Source of the DNA: Ceratobasidium sp. AG-K
Taxonomy: Eukaryota > Basidiomycota > Agaricomycetes > Cantharellales > Ceratobasidiaceae
Assembly: GCA_037039685.1 (NCBI GenBank)
Contig: JAWNGF010000005.1
Coordinates: forward strand, 558,001 to 622,000
Reading direction: 5' to 3'
DNA length: 64,000 nt
Shown: piece by piece, positions 11,834 through 22,184 of the stretch
Layout of the letters: each line of letters starts with the position of its first letter
Position numbering within the stretch: position 1 is the first letter of the stretch
Translations under genes and position numbers: made by a program
Notes under the pieces: model-generated
Databases searched by the model: none
What the model was told of the DNA's origin: nothing
The model's input: only the letters and a program-made list of their open reading frames with translations

Positions 11834-11845
11834 ACAAAACAAGCT
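11834..11845 (+). other. Self-priming primer-binding site of element B
   Basis: ACAAAACAAGCT lies two bases after the LTR end. It is the exact reverse complement of AGCTTGTTTTGT at 11,660-11,671, the predicted 5' end of the element's own RNA. No tRNA 3'-end complement is apparent. In the Tf1 family the RNA 5' end folds back on such a site to prime reverse transcription. Confidence 0.8.
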
Positions 11846-11853
11846 TAACAATC

Positions 11854-13838
11854 ATGTCCATTCAGGAGGACACCGGATCGCGTCTCACAACTCCATTATC
11901 AATAAGGAGAGGACCAAGTAGGGCTTCAAGACCTACAAGCTCCCTCAACGAGCAAGATATTGCACAAGCACGGGCCAGAGGACCAGCAAGGTCTTGCCCA
12001 CAAAGCCAGGCCTCTATGCCTGGAACATTTAACACTGAGAATGTTTCAGTCATACAAGAAGAACCCACCATTGTTACTAGAGAACCAGGCGATATTACCA
12101 ACAACCCCACACCAGTCACAATTTGAATCCCTATCTCAAACACAACTCCAGGCCCATCATGTCCACTATGGCCTATGGGATCCAGAAGACAGTTTTTTTC
12201 CCCTCAGCCTGAAGCTCATGGGGGTGTATCCCTTGTTCCTATCAGACCCCCCCCCACGCCGCACATTTCCCACGCTCCACAAGTACCCCCAGATTGCGGG
12301 GACTATCACCAAAAGCCAGTCCGGTCCCAATAAACTCTCAGGACGCGACGCCAGTTAATCCAGCACCGCCATATGTACCACAAGGGTATTCCCAGCAACC
12401 AACAGCAACTGAAGGCCAAGAAGCCCCTGGGATTCCCACATCAAGTTCCAGTTCCAGCAGTAGGACTATGATTAGCAATCTTGATGACCTTGACAATCTT
12501 CACCTCGGAAGACACAATGCACTCTTAAGGATTATTGATGGAATGAGGATAACAATCGATAGACGACTCAACGGGTTAGAACAATCTACTCAAGTGTTGG
12601 CCAACAACCAACAAATCTTCAACAATTCCCTCAACAACCTACAAGGAACCCTGACAGATATCCTTACCGCTGCACAAAACAGTGAACATAACAGCTTCCT
12701 GGTTGGTCAAGACGTAATCCGCCTAAGAAACGAAGTCACAAACACACAAGGACTGGTAAACAATGTACAAGAAGACCTTAACACCACAAGGCAGGCACAG
12801 CTAGCCTGGAATGAAGCAATCACCCAAGGACTAGAAGGACTAGGGGGAGACAGAAGGGTTGCTATCGGACAAATTAACACCATGCAAGAGACAATCAACA
12901 ACATGTGCGAGCAGATGGACAAAGCATCCCTACATGCCGTCTCTCCTCCCCACCCTGAAGCAGAGTCTACCAGACTTGACGAATTGGAACAAAGGCTACG
13001 TCAGCTTTCTGAAAACCCTGACAACAGAAGGGAAAACAGGCGTCCAAAAGTAACTAGACCAGAAGCTTTTGACCGGAAGAAAGGAGAGGGAGCAGAAATG
13101 TTCATCACCCAAATGGAGAGCTATTTTGTCAGGTTGGGCAACCAATACAGCTCAGGACAAGAACAAATTAGAGAAGCTCTAGCAAATTTCAAATCGGATA
13201 ACAGATCTGCTACACATTGGGCACAGGTGCTACTCCGATCCATGAACAATGGAGTACCTGATCCAAACCTAGTGTCATGGGAAACATTCAAGTTGCACTT
13301 CATGGAACAATTTAGCAACCCTAACAAGAAGGCCAAGGTGGAAGCCGACATCCGTAAAAGCAAACAAGTCAACTCAGTAGCAAATTATGCAACAGAATTC
13401 CGCTTCCACATGGTTGACGTCAACTGGGGGGAAGAAGCCCTTATCAACCAATTCAAGGAAGGACTCAAGCCGGAAATCAAAACAGAATTGGCACGATTTG
13501 AACTCTCCCTCATCAATGAAGATGGAACTGAAAGGCACCTTAACCTTAACCAATGGATCACTCTTGCGATCTCCATTGACCAGAAATTGCAACAGATCAA
13601 GGCATTCACCGGGAAGAAAACACCCCAATCGACCACTACTGGGCAAACCTCTACAAAACGGCTTCCAGACAAAGTATACAAGGCAAGAATAGCATCAAAC
13701 CGATGCCTGAAGTGCGGCCAAGAAGGCCACCGTTTGCTCAAATGCTCATCCAAGGAGTGGATAACAACTGAGCCCAGCATAAAGGGAAGAGAAGCTACGA
13801 TAATAGAAGATTTGGGAAAAGAAGGGGTCTCCCTCTAA
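11854..13838 (+). pseudogene. Gag of element B
   Basis: It starts at ATG 11,854 (MSIQEDTGSR). An in-frame TGA at 12,124-12,126 matches the stop in element A, and a frameshift follows near 12,300. From 12,294 the frame is open to 13,838. It carries a Ser/Pro-rich N-terminus, long helical stretches (LEQSTQVLANNQQIFNNSL...), a capsid-like core (RPEAFDRKKGEGAEMFITQMESYF..., FKEGLKPEIKTEL) and a CCHC zinc knuckle CLKCGQEGHRLLKC near 13,705-13,750. Its role is assembly of the particle and RNA binding. Pol begins 2 nt after the gag stop, in another frame. Confidence 0.85.
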
Positions 13839-13840
13839 CT

Positions 13841-16800
13841 GTGTGTGGAGAGACCAAAGAACCGGCAATGGAAACAATGTACTTTAGAGCAACAAACGAA
13901 TCAACCATTGTTTACACAAACATCGCCGGAATCACAGAACCAGTCCCTACTCCCATTGATTCAGGAGCTTCTAAAAACTTTATGGACATCTCTTGGGCCC
14001 GCTCCAACAACATTCCTCTCATTGAGCTTCCCTCTCCACGAAAAGTAATTGGCATCCAGGGAAAAGAACTCTCACACCAAATAAGCTTCAAAGCCAAGCT
14101 TGTACTGGACGTAGAAGGAAAAACCTTTAAACAAATCTTTTTTGCTATGCCTACTGGAGAAACTAAGCTCATTTTAGGTCTTGAATGGTTTGAAGAGGCA
14201 AACCCCAATATTAACTGGATAACAAAGCACATATCATGGCGACCTGAACCCATACAAGCAAGAACAGCCTCAATAGACAACCTACCAGAAGAATTCAAGG
14301 AATTTGCCGATGTGTTTAGCGAGGAAAAGTTCAAGAGAATTCCGGATCATTGCCCATACAACTGCGCCATTGACTTCAAGGAAGGGGCTGAACTTCCCAA
14401 ACCGGCCAGACCTATCCTGCTCTCACCAGCTGAATCAATTGCACGAAGGGAATACCTGGATGAGGAAATTGCCGCCGGGAAAATTTGACCCAGCAAATCC
14501 CCCATTGCATCACCTTGTTTCTTTGTCAAGAAACCTATTGATCCAAAGAATCCAGAAGCAGTATGACAATTATGGCTTGTTCAAGACCTCAGAGGAGTAA
14601 ACGCCATTACAAAGGATGACAGGTTCCCAATGCCCTTAATGGAAGACCTTCTGGATAAAATCAAGGATGCAAAAATTGTCTCCAAAATCGATCTGCACAT
14701 GGGTTTCAACAATATCAGAATTAGGGAAGGGGACAAATGGAAGACAGCTTTCAGAACCAAGGAAGGCCTGTTCAAATACATTGTCATGCCATTTGGACTA
14801 AAAAACGCACCTGCTATATTCCGAAGATACATGAACCACATCTTCCATGACCTTATTGACGTATGTGTCATAGTATACATTGACGACATTCTAGTCTTCT
14901 CTAAAAACAGAAGCCAACATACTATAGATGTCAGGAAAGTGCTGAAGATCTTACTGGATGAAAACCTATTTGCAAAGCTCCCAAAATGCGAATTCTTTGT
15001 CACCAAACTTACATATACCGGACTTGGAATCAGTGATTCTGGCATCTCTATGGAGGAAGAGAAGGTCAAGGCAATAAAGGAATGGAAGGAACCAAAAATG
15101 GTCAAGCAGGTTCAGGTGTTCCTAGGATTCGCAAACTTCTACCAAAGATTTGTGCCAAATTTTAGCCGCTTAGCAAAACCCTTGACAACCCTAACAAGAA
15201 AGGATAACAAATGGGAATGGGAGAAGGATCAACAGGAGGCATTCAATGCCCTAAAAACAGATATTAGCAAGGAGCCCACACTACGCCATCCTGACCCTGA
15301 GAAACCCTTTTTTCTGGAAACGGATGCAAGCGGAGTAGCAATGGGGGCAATCCTTTCTCAAAGGCAAGAGGATGGCTACCAACACCCTATAGTGTTCCTG
15401 TCGAAATCCTTCAATGAGGCGCAGCTCAACTACGACGTCCATGACAAGGAACTTATGGCAATCATAGAATCATTGACACATTGGAGGTTGTACCTTGAGG
15501 GAACCAAGGATCCAATCACTATCTACACCAATCACAGGAACCTACAGTTCTGGAAAGAAGCTAGAACATTCAACCATCAACACGCAAGATGGCATCAACT
15601 ACTGGCTTCCTACCACTTTGATATCATATACCGTCCTGGAATTCTTTCATCCAAACCAGACCTGTTGTCAAGATGATCTGACCATGAGGATATTCCCACA
15701 CCGGAACAGATTATGATATCCGCCAAAAGTTTAAAGGATTTATGGGGCAGATGGACACAGACATTATGGCAACTATCAAGGAAGCACAAGAAACTGACGA
15801 AGGACTGGCAAAAATCAAGGAAATCTGCGAATGAAGGGAAATGCTTCCAAGAACCCTGCAACATAGCACAAAAAATTACAACTTCAAGGAAGGACTTATA
15901 TGGTACAAAGGAAAGATTTACATGCCAGAAGATAAGGAAGCCATACTGTCCATCATGCAACTACACCATGACTCTAGGATTGCAGGGCATCAGGGACAAG
16001 CCAGGACGTTGGAACTAATAGCAAGAAGATACTTCTGGCCAGGAATGAAGCAGAACGTAAACAGATATGTGGAATCCTGTGAGACCTGCCAACGAACAAA
16101 GGGATCAAAGTCAATAGTACCAATCAAACCTCTAGAAATTCCAAAAGGTCCCTGGGAAGATATAGCATTCGACTTTGTAGTAAAATTGCTGAAGTCCAGA
16201 GGATCAGACAGCATCATGGTGGTGGTGGACTGGTTCTCAAGAATGGCGCATTTCATAGCCTGCAAAGAATCTCACATGGCAAGCAAGCTGGCAAATCTTT
16301 TTGTCACAAATGTTTGGAAACTACATGGCTTCCCAAAAAGCACGATCTCAGACCGAGGGACTACTTTCAATTCTAAACTTATGAAGGCCATTTACAAAAG
16401 AATTGGAACTAGCCCAAGTTTCAGCACTGCCTACCACCCCCAGACAGATGGAGTGACAGAGAGAATCAACCAATGGATGGAAGGCTGGCTACGATCCTTT
16501 GTCAACTACCAGCAAGATGATTGGGCGGACTTGTTACCAATTGCAGAATTCAGTTACAATCTGCAGAAGAACCGGGTAACGGGTAGTTCCCCTTTTGCAA
16601 TAGTCTACAGCAGGGAACCATTGTGGAACATCTCATCAGAAGAAACAATGGTCCCTGAAGCAAACACCATTACAGAAAAATGGCGTAGCATCCACGACAA
16701 AGCAATTGCATCAATGGAGAACCAAAGGCTCCCAGAGGAAGAACCTAAAAACGAGTACCAGGAGGGAGATCTAGTATGGCTGTTGGGAAGAAACATCCAA

Positions 16801-17318
16801 GCAAAAAGACCCTCAAAGAAACTGGATAACAAGAAGCATGGACCATTTGTTGTGAAGCGGAAGATAGGATCACATGCTTATGAACTCACCCTGCCAGCAA
16901 CAATGAGGGTACACCCAGTTTTCCATATCGACTTGCTCAGCCCCTACATGGAAGACACAGACTTCAAGCGAAACCAACCCTGACCACCGCCAATAATTAC
17001 TGAAGAAGGAGAGGAAGAATATGAAGTAGAAAAGATTTTGGACTGGAAAGAGACAAAGGATGGTCTTTTCTACAGGGTCAGATGGAAGGGTTATGGAAGT
17101 GAAGAAGACATGGAACAAAGGGCGGAAGATTTTGGTCACCTTTCAAAAATCATCAAGGACCTTAAACGCCAACACCCGGAAGCTCCCACACCATCTAACT
17201 ACGTCCCAGGAAAGATAAAAGGCAGAGGGGGCGCAACCGGTAGTGATATCTGCAAAACTTGCTACTACTCCAGAAAACACTTCCAACTCAACGCTCTAAA
17301 TCCTTTTTGTTCTCCACC
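13841..17318 (+). pseudogene. Pol of element B with C-terminal chromodomain, broken
   Basis: The domains in order: protease (PIDSGASKNFMDI, about 13,955) and RT (14,630-15,100; KTAFRTKEGLFKYIVMPFGLKNAP, YIDDILVFSK, with the catalytic YIDD intact). RNase H comes next (15,310-15,500; FLETDASGVAMGAIL, DVHDKELMAII). Integrase follows, with an HHCC region (LHHDSRIAGHQGQ..., CETCQRTKG) and core (VVVDWFSRMAHF, ISDRGTTF, HPQTDGVTERIN). The chromodomain is at about 17,015-17,180 (EYEVEKILDWKETKDGLFYRVRWKGYG). Stops lie at 14,486, about 14,563, 15,674 and 16,981, with a frameshift near 15,780. Most stops look like single C-to-T or G-to-A changes when compared with element C. Confidence 0.92.
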
Positions 17319-18084
17319 ATGCCTGCTGTCACCCATGCCACCATTGCCAACAACCTCACCCGCGTCCTCGAAGAACCTGCCTTTGCCACAGCAAGGATCC
17401 TTGACGCCAGAGCAGCCCTCTACGTCTTCAAGAGGTTGCAACAAGGCTCCGGAAGAATGCACTTCAGGGCCTCGGACAACATCCTCCACTCAGACCTGGG
17501 GGGAATTCCAGTGGGTCGGAAAGAAATGGCTGACACACATGCAACTTCTGTGGAAAGACATCTTTGTTTGCTGAGGATGCGCTGCATTCCAGGTCTCAGA
17601 GGTTGTCCTCCTCTCCACCCATATGCTCGGAGTGGTCAAATGGGGACAAGAAGGAGCGTACTCAAGCAAGTGGGTACCGGGGTATGACGGAAGGCAGCCA
17701 ACGCTCCGACCTAGATGGAATGATGCCTGGGACATCAACTACAAGAGGGACCTGAGCAACTGGAAGATGGAAAGGGGAAGGTACCAGAAGGAAAAATTCA
17801 AATGGGCGCCGAACTGGTGGAAGTGGGAGGAGGCGGACATGTCAGCATGGAAGGAGGCGGAACCTGACATGCGACAATGGGATGAGGAGTTTGTGGAGAC
17901 CCAGAAGAGGGTTTTGGACTGGTCCAAGGCCAACTGGACAAGGGAGGAGACATGGGAGGAATGGGAAAAGTTCTTGGATGAGCCGGGTAACACTGTATTC
18001 AATCCCATCGACCTGACCCTGGAGGAGGACAAGGGACTGGAGGAGTACATGCTTGCAAAGGGCAAGGATTGTGGGATCCAGTAG
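17319..18084 (+). pseudogene. 3' accessory reading frame of element B
   Basis: It begins at ATG 17,319 (MPAVTHATIANNL), in a different frame from pol and overlapping its open C-terminal tail. A one-base gain in a G run near 17,503 shifts the frame relative to the copy in element C. A stop at 17,572 follows, after which the frame is open to 18,084. It would encode about 255 residues, rich in Trp and acidic/basic residues. The WVGKKW...C-x-GC...EVVLLSTHML core aligns with elements C and D. The C-terminus reads PIDLTLEED (18,004-18,030), an Ile-Asp-Leu-Thr plus acidic run like a SUMO-interacting motif. I recognise no known domain family. Confidence 0.65.
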
Positions 18085-18112
18085 AGCCCATCCAGGTCCC
18101 CTAGACGGACTC

Positions 18113-18126
18113 TTAGGGGGGAGTAA
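18113..18126 (+). other. Polypurine tract of element B
   Basis: TTAGGGGGGAGTAA sits immediately before the 3' LTR. The same block precedes the 3' LTR of element C (26,401-26,413). Confidence 0.8.
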
Positions 18127-18581
18127 TGTCATGAGCTAGCTCTCTCCATTGGACTTGCCTGTTGTCTCGCCCACCTGTGTTCTCTTTTGCTTTGTGTTTC
18201 TGTTTCTGTTTGCCATGTTGCCACCTTCTTGTGGTTATTCTGTTACATTGTGTAATGTGGCTGTGCCTTTTACAAGTCATGTCTGTTCATACAGCATGAC
18301 TCACTTGGACACTCCTGACTGGCTGCTGTGTATGACTTGCGTGGCTGCGCTTTGTATGACTCGGCCACTTTCTGAATATATATAGAGAACCAACAAGCCT
18401 GGCAACCCCAGCTTGTTTTGTCTCGTCTAACATCCCCTTTGAGTGACACTTTGAACCACCCCTACCCTCAAGAGCCTACAGACGCTTAAGTGTGTTGCGC
18501 TTCAAGAGGTCACTTAGGTCTTAGTGCCGTCCACTCTCCATTGTGGCTTGTCTCATAGACACCAAGAAGAAGCTTACGACA
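18127..18581 (+). repeat. 3' LTR of element B
   Basis: 455 bp, TGTCATGAGC...CTTACGACA, matching 11,377-11,831 with roughly 15 differences by eye. It is followed by the target duplication GTGGT. Confidence 0.93.
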
Positions 18582-18735
18582 GTGGTCTAGACCATTGTTG
18601 TGGTCTCAATGATTCTGTAAATGCGGGTGGAGGTCTAGCCCTTTGTGCTGGGTTCATTTGTACCTCCTGTATCCATGAGTGTAGCTGTTCTATTTCCGCT
18701 CTTGAGGAGGGTCTTGTAGGGTCCATAGTAGTCAT
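18582..18735 (-). pseudogene. Gag N-terminus of element D, cut off by B
   Basis: A minus-strand frame starts at 18,735 (MTTMDPTRPSSRAEI) or at the second Met at 18,726, and runs into the B insertion site. The reading continues in frame at 11,376 downward once B is removed. The partial element G at the right end of the window has the homologous start, ATGGAC. Confidence 0.85.
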
Positions 18736-18771
18736 GTGACTATATTGTGTTTTCTTGTGGCTTGCAGTTGG

Positions 18772-18783
18772 AGCTTGCTTTGC
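18772..18783 (-). other. Self-priming primer-binding site of element D
   Basis: The minus strand reads GCAAAGCAAGCT two bases after the 5' LTR. It is complementary to AGCTTGCTTTGC in the same LTR (19,008-19,019, minus strand), which lies just downstream of the TATA box. Relative to elements B and C, two positions differ, and both partners have changed together. Confidence 0.8.
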
Positions 18784-18785
18784 AA

Positions 18786-19340
18786 TGTTGCAACCCTCTA
18801 TGCCGGTTGACCAACAACAGTGACCGTTCTTGCCTTAGTAGTAGAGACTGGCCTCAATATGCCTGATAGGCTCCTTAGACCGTTTGCTAAGTTGCTAGTG
18901 CAACCTTAGCGTCAATATTGATGATGGTCAAAGGCCCACTTAGATGAGAGACAAAGGCTGTAAGGCCTTTGGGACTTAGAGTGCACTCTGAGGGGAGACA
19001 TGACGCGGCAAAGCAAGCTGGAGTAATTCCATGCTTGCAAGCCAGTATATATAGCCTGAGGCAAAAATGCCTCAAAGTGGTACAATACAAATACTGGCCA
19101 ATCAGGTGCCAGTATCAGTCAGCAATCACAAAGTACTTCTGGAAGAATATTCCAGAAGCACAATCCTTCCAAGGGAAAAGATCCAGAAGACAGCAAGGCT
19201 GTATGGGCCATGGTGACACGTCATCCATACACTGCACTAAACGCGGGAGAGGGCACTACATTGTACATTGGGCGCTTAAGGGGCCAGAGTCCAAGCCACA
19301 CACAGTCAGAGTCCAAGGATGTTGTACATGGGTCACAACA
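18786..19340 (-). repeat. 5' LTR of element D
   Basis: 555 bp, partner of 4,247-4,801. It is followed on the right by the target duplication CATCA (19,341-19,345). A TATATATA box lies near 19,045. Confidence 0.93.
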
Positions 19341-19618
19341 CATCATCAATGAGGTCACCATGATGGCATCTGAGGTCATAATGATGTAACATGACATCAG
19401 TGCCAAGCCTGCAAACAATTGATTGCAAAAACTGTTTTGCCAAAGTTTGCATATCTCCACAGCCACAAGACCAAACAAGACCAAACTGCCACACAGATGT
19501 AGCAAGGAAGCAAGGGTAACCACAGCTATACCCTGAGCTTATGTAAGCTTATATGTGCCTTTCTATTTGGCCAACTCCACCCATGTATGGTTTTTGTGAT
19601 TGATTTTTTGTAGCACTG

Positions 19619-19735
19619 TATATCAGCAACACAAGTCTTGTGGAGACAAGACTTGTTCTCTTGTTGTTTTCCCCATATATTTGTGTTACTGCTTAGCTGA
19701 GGCCTAAGAGCCATCCATTGACCTTTGTTGCTGTC
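19619..19735 (+). repeat. LTR fragment of the E family, left part
   Basis: About 115 bp matching the LTR of element E from its TATA box onward (TATCAGCAACACAAGTCTTG..., compare 62,990-63,110). It starts exactly at the right end of the Tc1 element and stops at the insertion point of element C. Its continuation is at 26,881-26,949. Confidence 0.75.
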
Positions 19736-20202
19736 TGTCATGAGCCAGCTCTTTCCATCAGGCTTGTCTTGCGTCTTGCATGCCTGCTCTTGTGTTTGTT
19801 GTTCTGTTTGTCTGTTGTTTGCCCTTTCCTGCACCGCGTTGCCACGTTCTTGTGGTTGTTCTGTTACATTGTGTAATGCGGCTGTGCTTTGTACAAGTCA
19901 TGACTGCCCGCGCAGCATGACTTACTTGGACACTCCTGACTGGCTTGTATGTATGACTCATGTGGCTACGCCTTGTATGACTTGGCCACTTTCTGAATAT
20001 ATATAGAGGACCAACAAGCCTGGTAAACCCAGCTTGTTTTGTCTTGTCAAACATCCCCTTTGAGTGACACTTTGAACCACCCCTACCCTTGAGAGTCTAC
20101 AGCCACTTAAGTGTGGTGCAATTCAAGAGGTCTCTTAGGTCTTAGTGCCATCCACTCTCCTTTGCGGCTTGTCTCATAGCCACCAAGAAGAAGCTTACAA
20201 CA
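19736..20202 (+). repeat. 5' LTR of element C
   Basis: 467 bp, TGTCATGAGC...CTTACAACA. TATATATA at 19,998-20,005 and AGCTTGTTTTGT at 20,031-20,042, the likely transcript start. Confidence 0.93.
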
Positions 20203-20204
20203 TT

Positions 20205-20216
20205 ACAAAACAAGCT
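20205..20216 (+). other. Self-priming primer-binding site of element C
   Basis: ACAAAACAAGCT, two bases after the LTR, is the exact reverse complement of 20,031-20,042. It uses the same spacing as the other elements here. Confidence 0.8.
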
Positions 20217-20223
20217 TCACACT

Positions 20224-22160
20224 ATGTCTACAAGCGCTTCAACACCCATTGAACGGGGACTACAAGAGGATACAGTCTCAAGACCCATGTCCACTACAAG
20301 CATACAAAGAGGACTTACTAGAGCCGCTAGACCAGCCTCATCACTCAGCAAAAGCGTACTTGCACATGCACAAGCAGGGGGCCCAGTTCCATCAAGAGTA
20401 CCCAGCCAAAGCAAAGTATCAGGAACATTTCAACCAGAGGTATCATTAGGCAAAGAACATCCCCAGGCAGAAGAACGGGAACCCAGCAACAAAACTTATG
20501 TACTGGAACCCAAAGTAATAACCATCACGTCTGATGGAACAACTCCTTGTCAAGGATTCAGGCTCAGTTATTTTTCTCCCCAGCCCAAGCCACACAGTGG
20601 AGTCTCCCTAATTCCAATTTGTCCTCCACCTACACCACAAGTCCCATGCATCTTGGGAACAATCACCAACATGGGCCCTACTCCTTTGTCTTTACCCAAA
20701 AGACTGCAACCACTGGTAACCCCAGCAGCAGGGCCTTCCACTGATCCACAACCCATTAGCAGTAGTTCTTCTAGTACACAAAGAACTGCCATCCAGAGCT
20801 TAGATGAACTAGACAACCTCCTGATCAGATGTCATAATGCAATGCTAAGGGTTATTGAAGGACTAAGGGTCGGTCTTACACAAAGAATCACTGGACTAGA
20901 GCAAGAAGCAAGAGTACTAGCAAACAACCAAGAAATTTTCAACAATATGATCAGAGGAATACAGCAATCCCTTATGGATATTCTTAATTCCGCCCAAAAT
21001 GCCAAGCATAACAGCTACCTCACAGGAAGGGAGGTAGACACCATCCAAAACAAAGTCACAAACACTCAAGGACTCATAACAAATGTACAACAAGACCTCA
21101 ACACTACACGCCAAGGACAGCTTCAGTGGAACAAAGCAGTGACTCAAGGGATCAAGCAAGTGAGGGAGGGATTCACAACATTGAACAAATGAGTGGCAAC
21201 TATGGAACAATCCCTTACCAACCTAAGGGAAGAAGTCAACAAGGCCTTGTTGCATGCACCTAGCAAACAATCCGCACCAGAAGCTGAATCTACAAGAATT
21301 GACAACCTAGAACAAAGACTCCAGTGCCTACTCAACTCCCAAGATGGAAGCCCACCAAGACAACCTAAGGTCACTAGACCAGAAGCTTTCAATGGGAAGA
21401 AAGGAGAAGGAGCAGAGATGTTCATCACCCAGGTGGAAAGTTACTTTGTCAGGTTGGGTGACCAATACAATTCTGGACAAGAATGGATTAGAGAAGCATT
21501 AGCCAATTTCAAATCGGATAACCAGTCTGCTACACATTGGGTGCAGGTGTTACTCCAATCTATGAACAATGGGGTTCCAGACCCAAACCTAACGTCATGG
21601 GAAACATTCAAGACACACTTCATGGAGCAATTCAGTGACTCTAACAAGAAGGCCAAGGCAGAGGCCAACATCCAAAAAAGCAAGCAGATCAACTTGGCAG
21701 CCAATTATGCAACAGAATTCCACTTCCATACGGTCAACGTGAATTGGGGGGAAGAAGCTCTTATCAACCAATTCAAGGAAGGACTCAAGCCGGAAATCAA
21801 AACAGAATTGGCACAATTTGAGCTCTGCCTTATCAACAAGGCGGAACCAAAAGACACCTTAACCTTAATCAATGGATCACTCTTGCAATTTCTATTGATC
21901 AGAAATTGCAACAAATCAAGACATCTACTGGAAAGAAAGCATCTTAATCAACCACTAGCAGACAGACCTCTACAAAGTGGTTGCCAGACAAAGTATACAA
22001 GGCAAGGATGGCATCAAACTGATGTCTGAAGTGCAGACAAGAAGGACACTGTTCACTAAAATGCTTGTCCAAGGAGTGGATAACAACCAAACCCAATGTA
22101 AAAGGAAGAGAAGCAACAATCATAGAAGAATCAGGAAAAGAAGGGGTCTCCCTCTAACTG
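20224..22160 (+). pseudogene. Gag of element C
   Basis: It starts at ATG 20,224. The frame is open to a TGA at 21,190-21,192, continues in the same frame to about 21,840, and is then shifted. The C-terminal part, homologous to B's zinc knuckle (CLKCRQEGHCSLKC, near 22,025-22,070), is read in another frame and ends near 22,157. It has the same domain order as B. It lacks the shared TGA seen in A and B at the corresponding early position. Confidence 0.85.
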
Positions 22161-22184
22161 TGTGGGGAGAGACCAAAGAACCAG

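Larger units (their letters stand above)
11377..18581 (+). mobile_element. Gypsy/Tf1-like retrotransposon B, full length, nested in D
   Basis: 7,205 bp with 455-bp LTRs at both ends, TG...CA termini and a perfect 5-bp target duplication GTGGT (11,372-11,376 and 18,582-18,586). It splits D's gag. When B and one duplication are removed on paper, D's reading frame runs straight through the junction, which confirms the order of insertion. The internal order is gag, pol with chromodomain, 3' accessory frame, polypurine tract. It is broken by scattered stops and a few frameshifts. LTRs are about 97% identical by eye. Confidence 0.95.
4247..19340 (-). mobile_element. Gypsy/Tf1-like retrotransposon D, full length, interrupted by B
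   Basis: Two 555-bp LTRs (4,247-4,801 and 18,786-19,340) are bounded by a perfect 5-bp duplication, CATCA (4,242-4,246 and 19,341-19,345). The polypurine tract lies at 4,802-4,815 (minus strand) and the self-priming site at 18,772-18,783. The internal order on the minus strand is gag, pol (protease, RT, RNase H, integrase), then a 3' accessory frame. Element B is inserted in gag. D without B is about 7.9 kb. The LTRs look roughly 97% identical by eye. Many stops and frameshifts show it is dead. Confidence 0.93.
2904..19618 (-). mobile_element. Tc1/mariner DNA transposon, split by nested retroelements
   Basis: The 32-bp terminal inverted repeats are CAGTGCTGCAAAAAATCAAT... at 2,904 and its near-perfect reverse complement at 19,587-19,618. 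The right end is followed by TA, the expected Tc1 target. The left end is preceded by TG instead of TA. The transposase lies between, and element D (4,247-19,340, itself carrying B) is inserted near its N-terminus, so without those insertions the transposon would be about 1.6 kb. The outer flanks do not match: pol relic F is on the left and an LTR fragment on the right. The present ends may therefore come from two copies joined by recombination. Confidence 0.8.

Noticed and set aside
13841..17318. Possibility that the retroelements are active
   Set aside because: Each has multiple stops or frameshifts, and in C, D and E the RT YIDD motif is altered.
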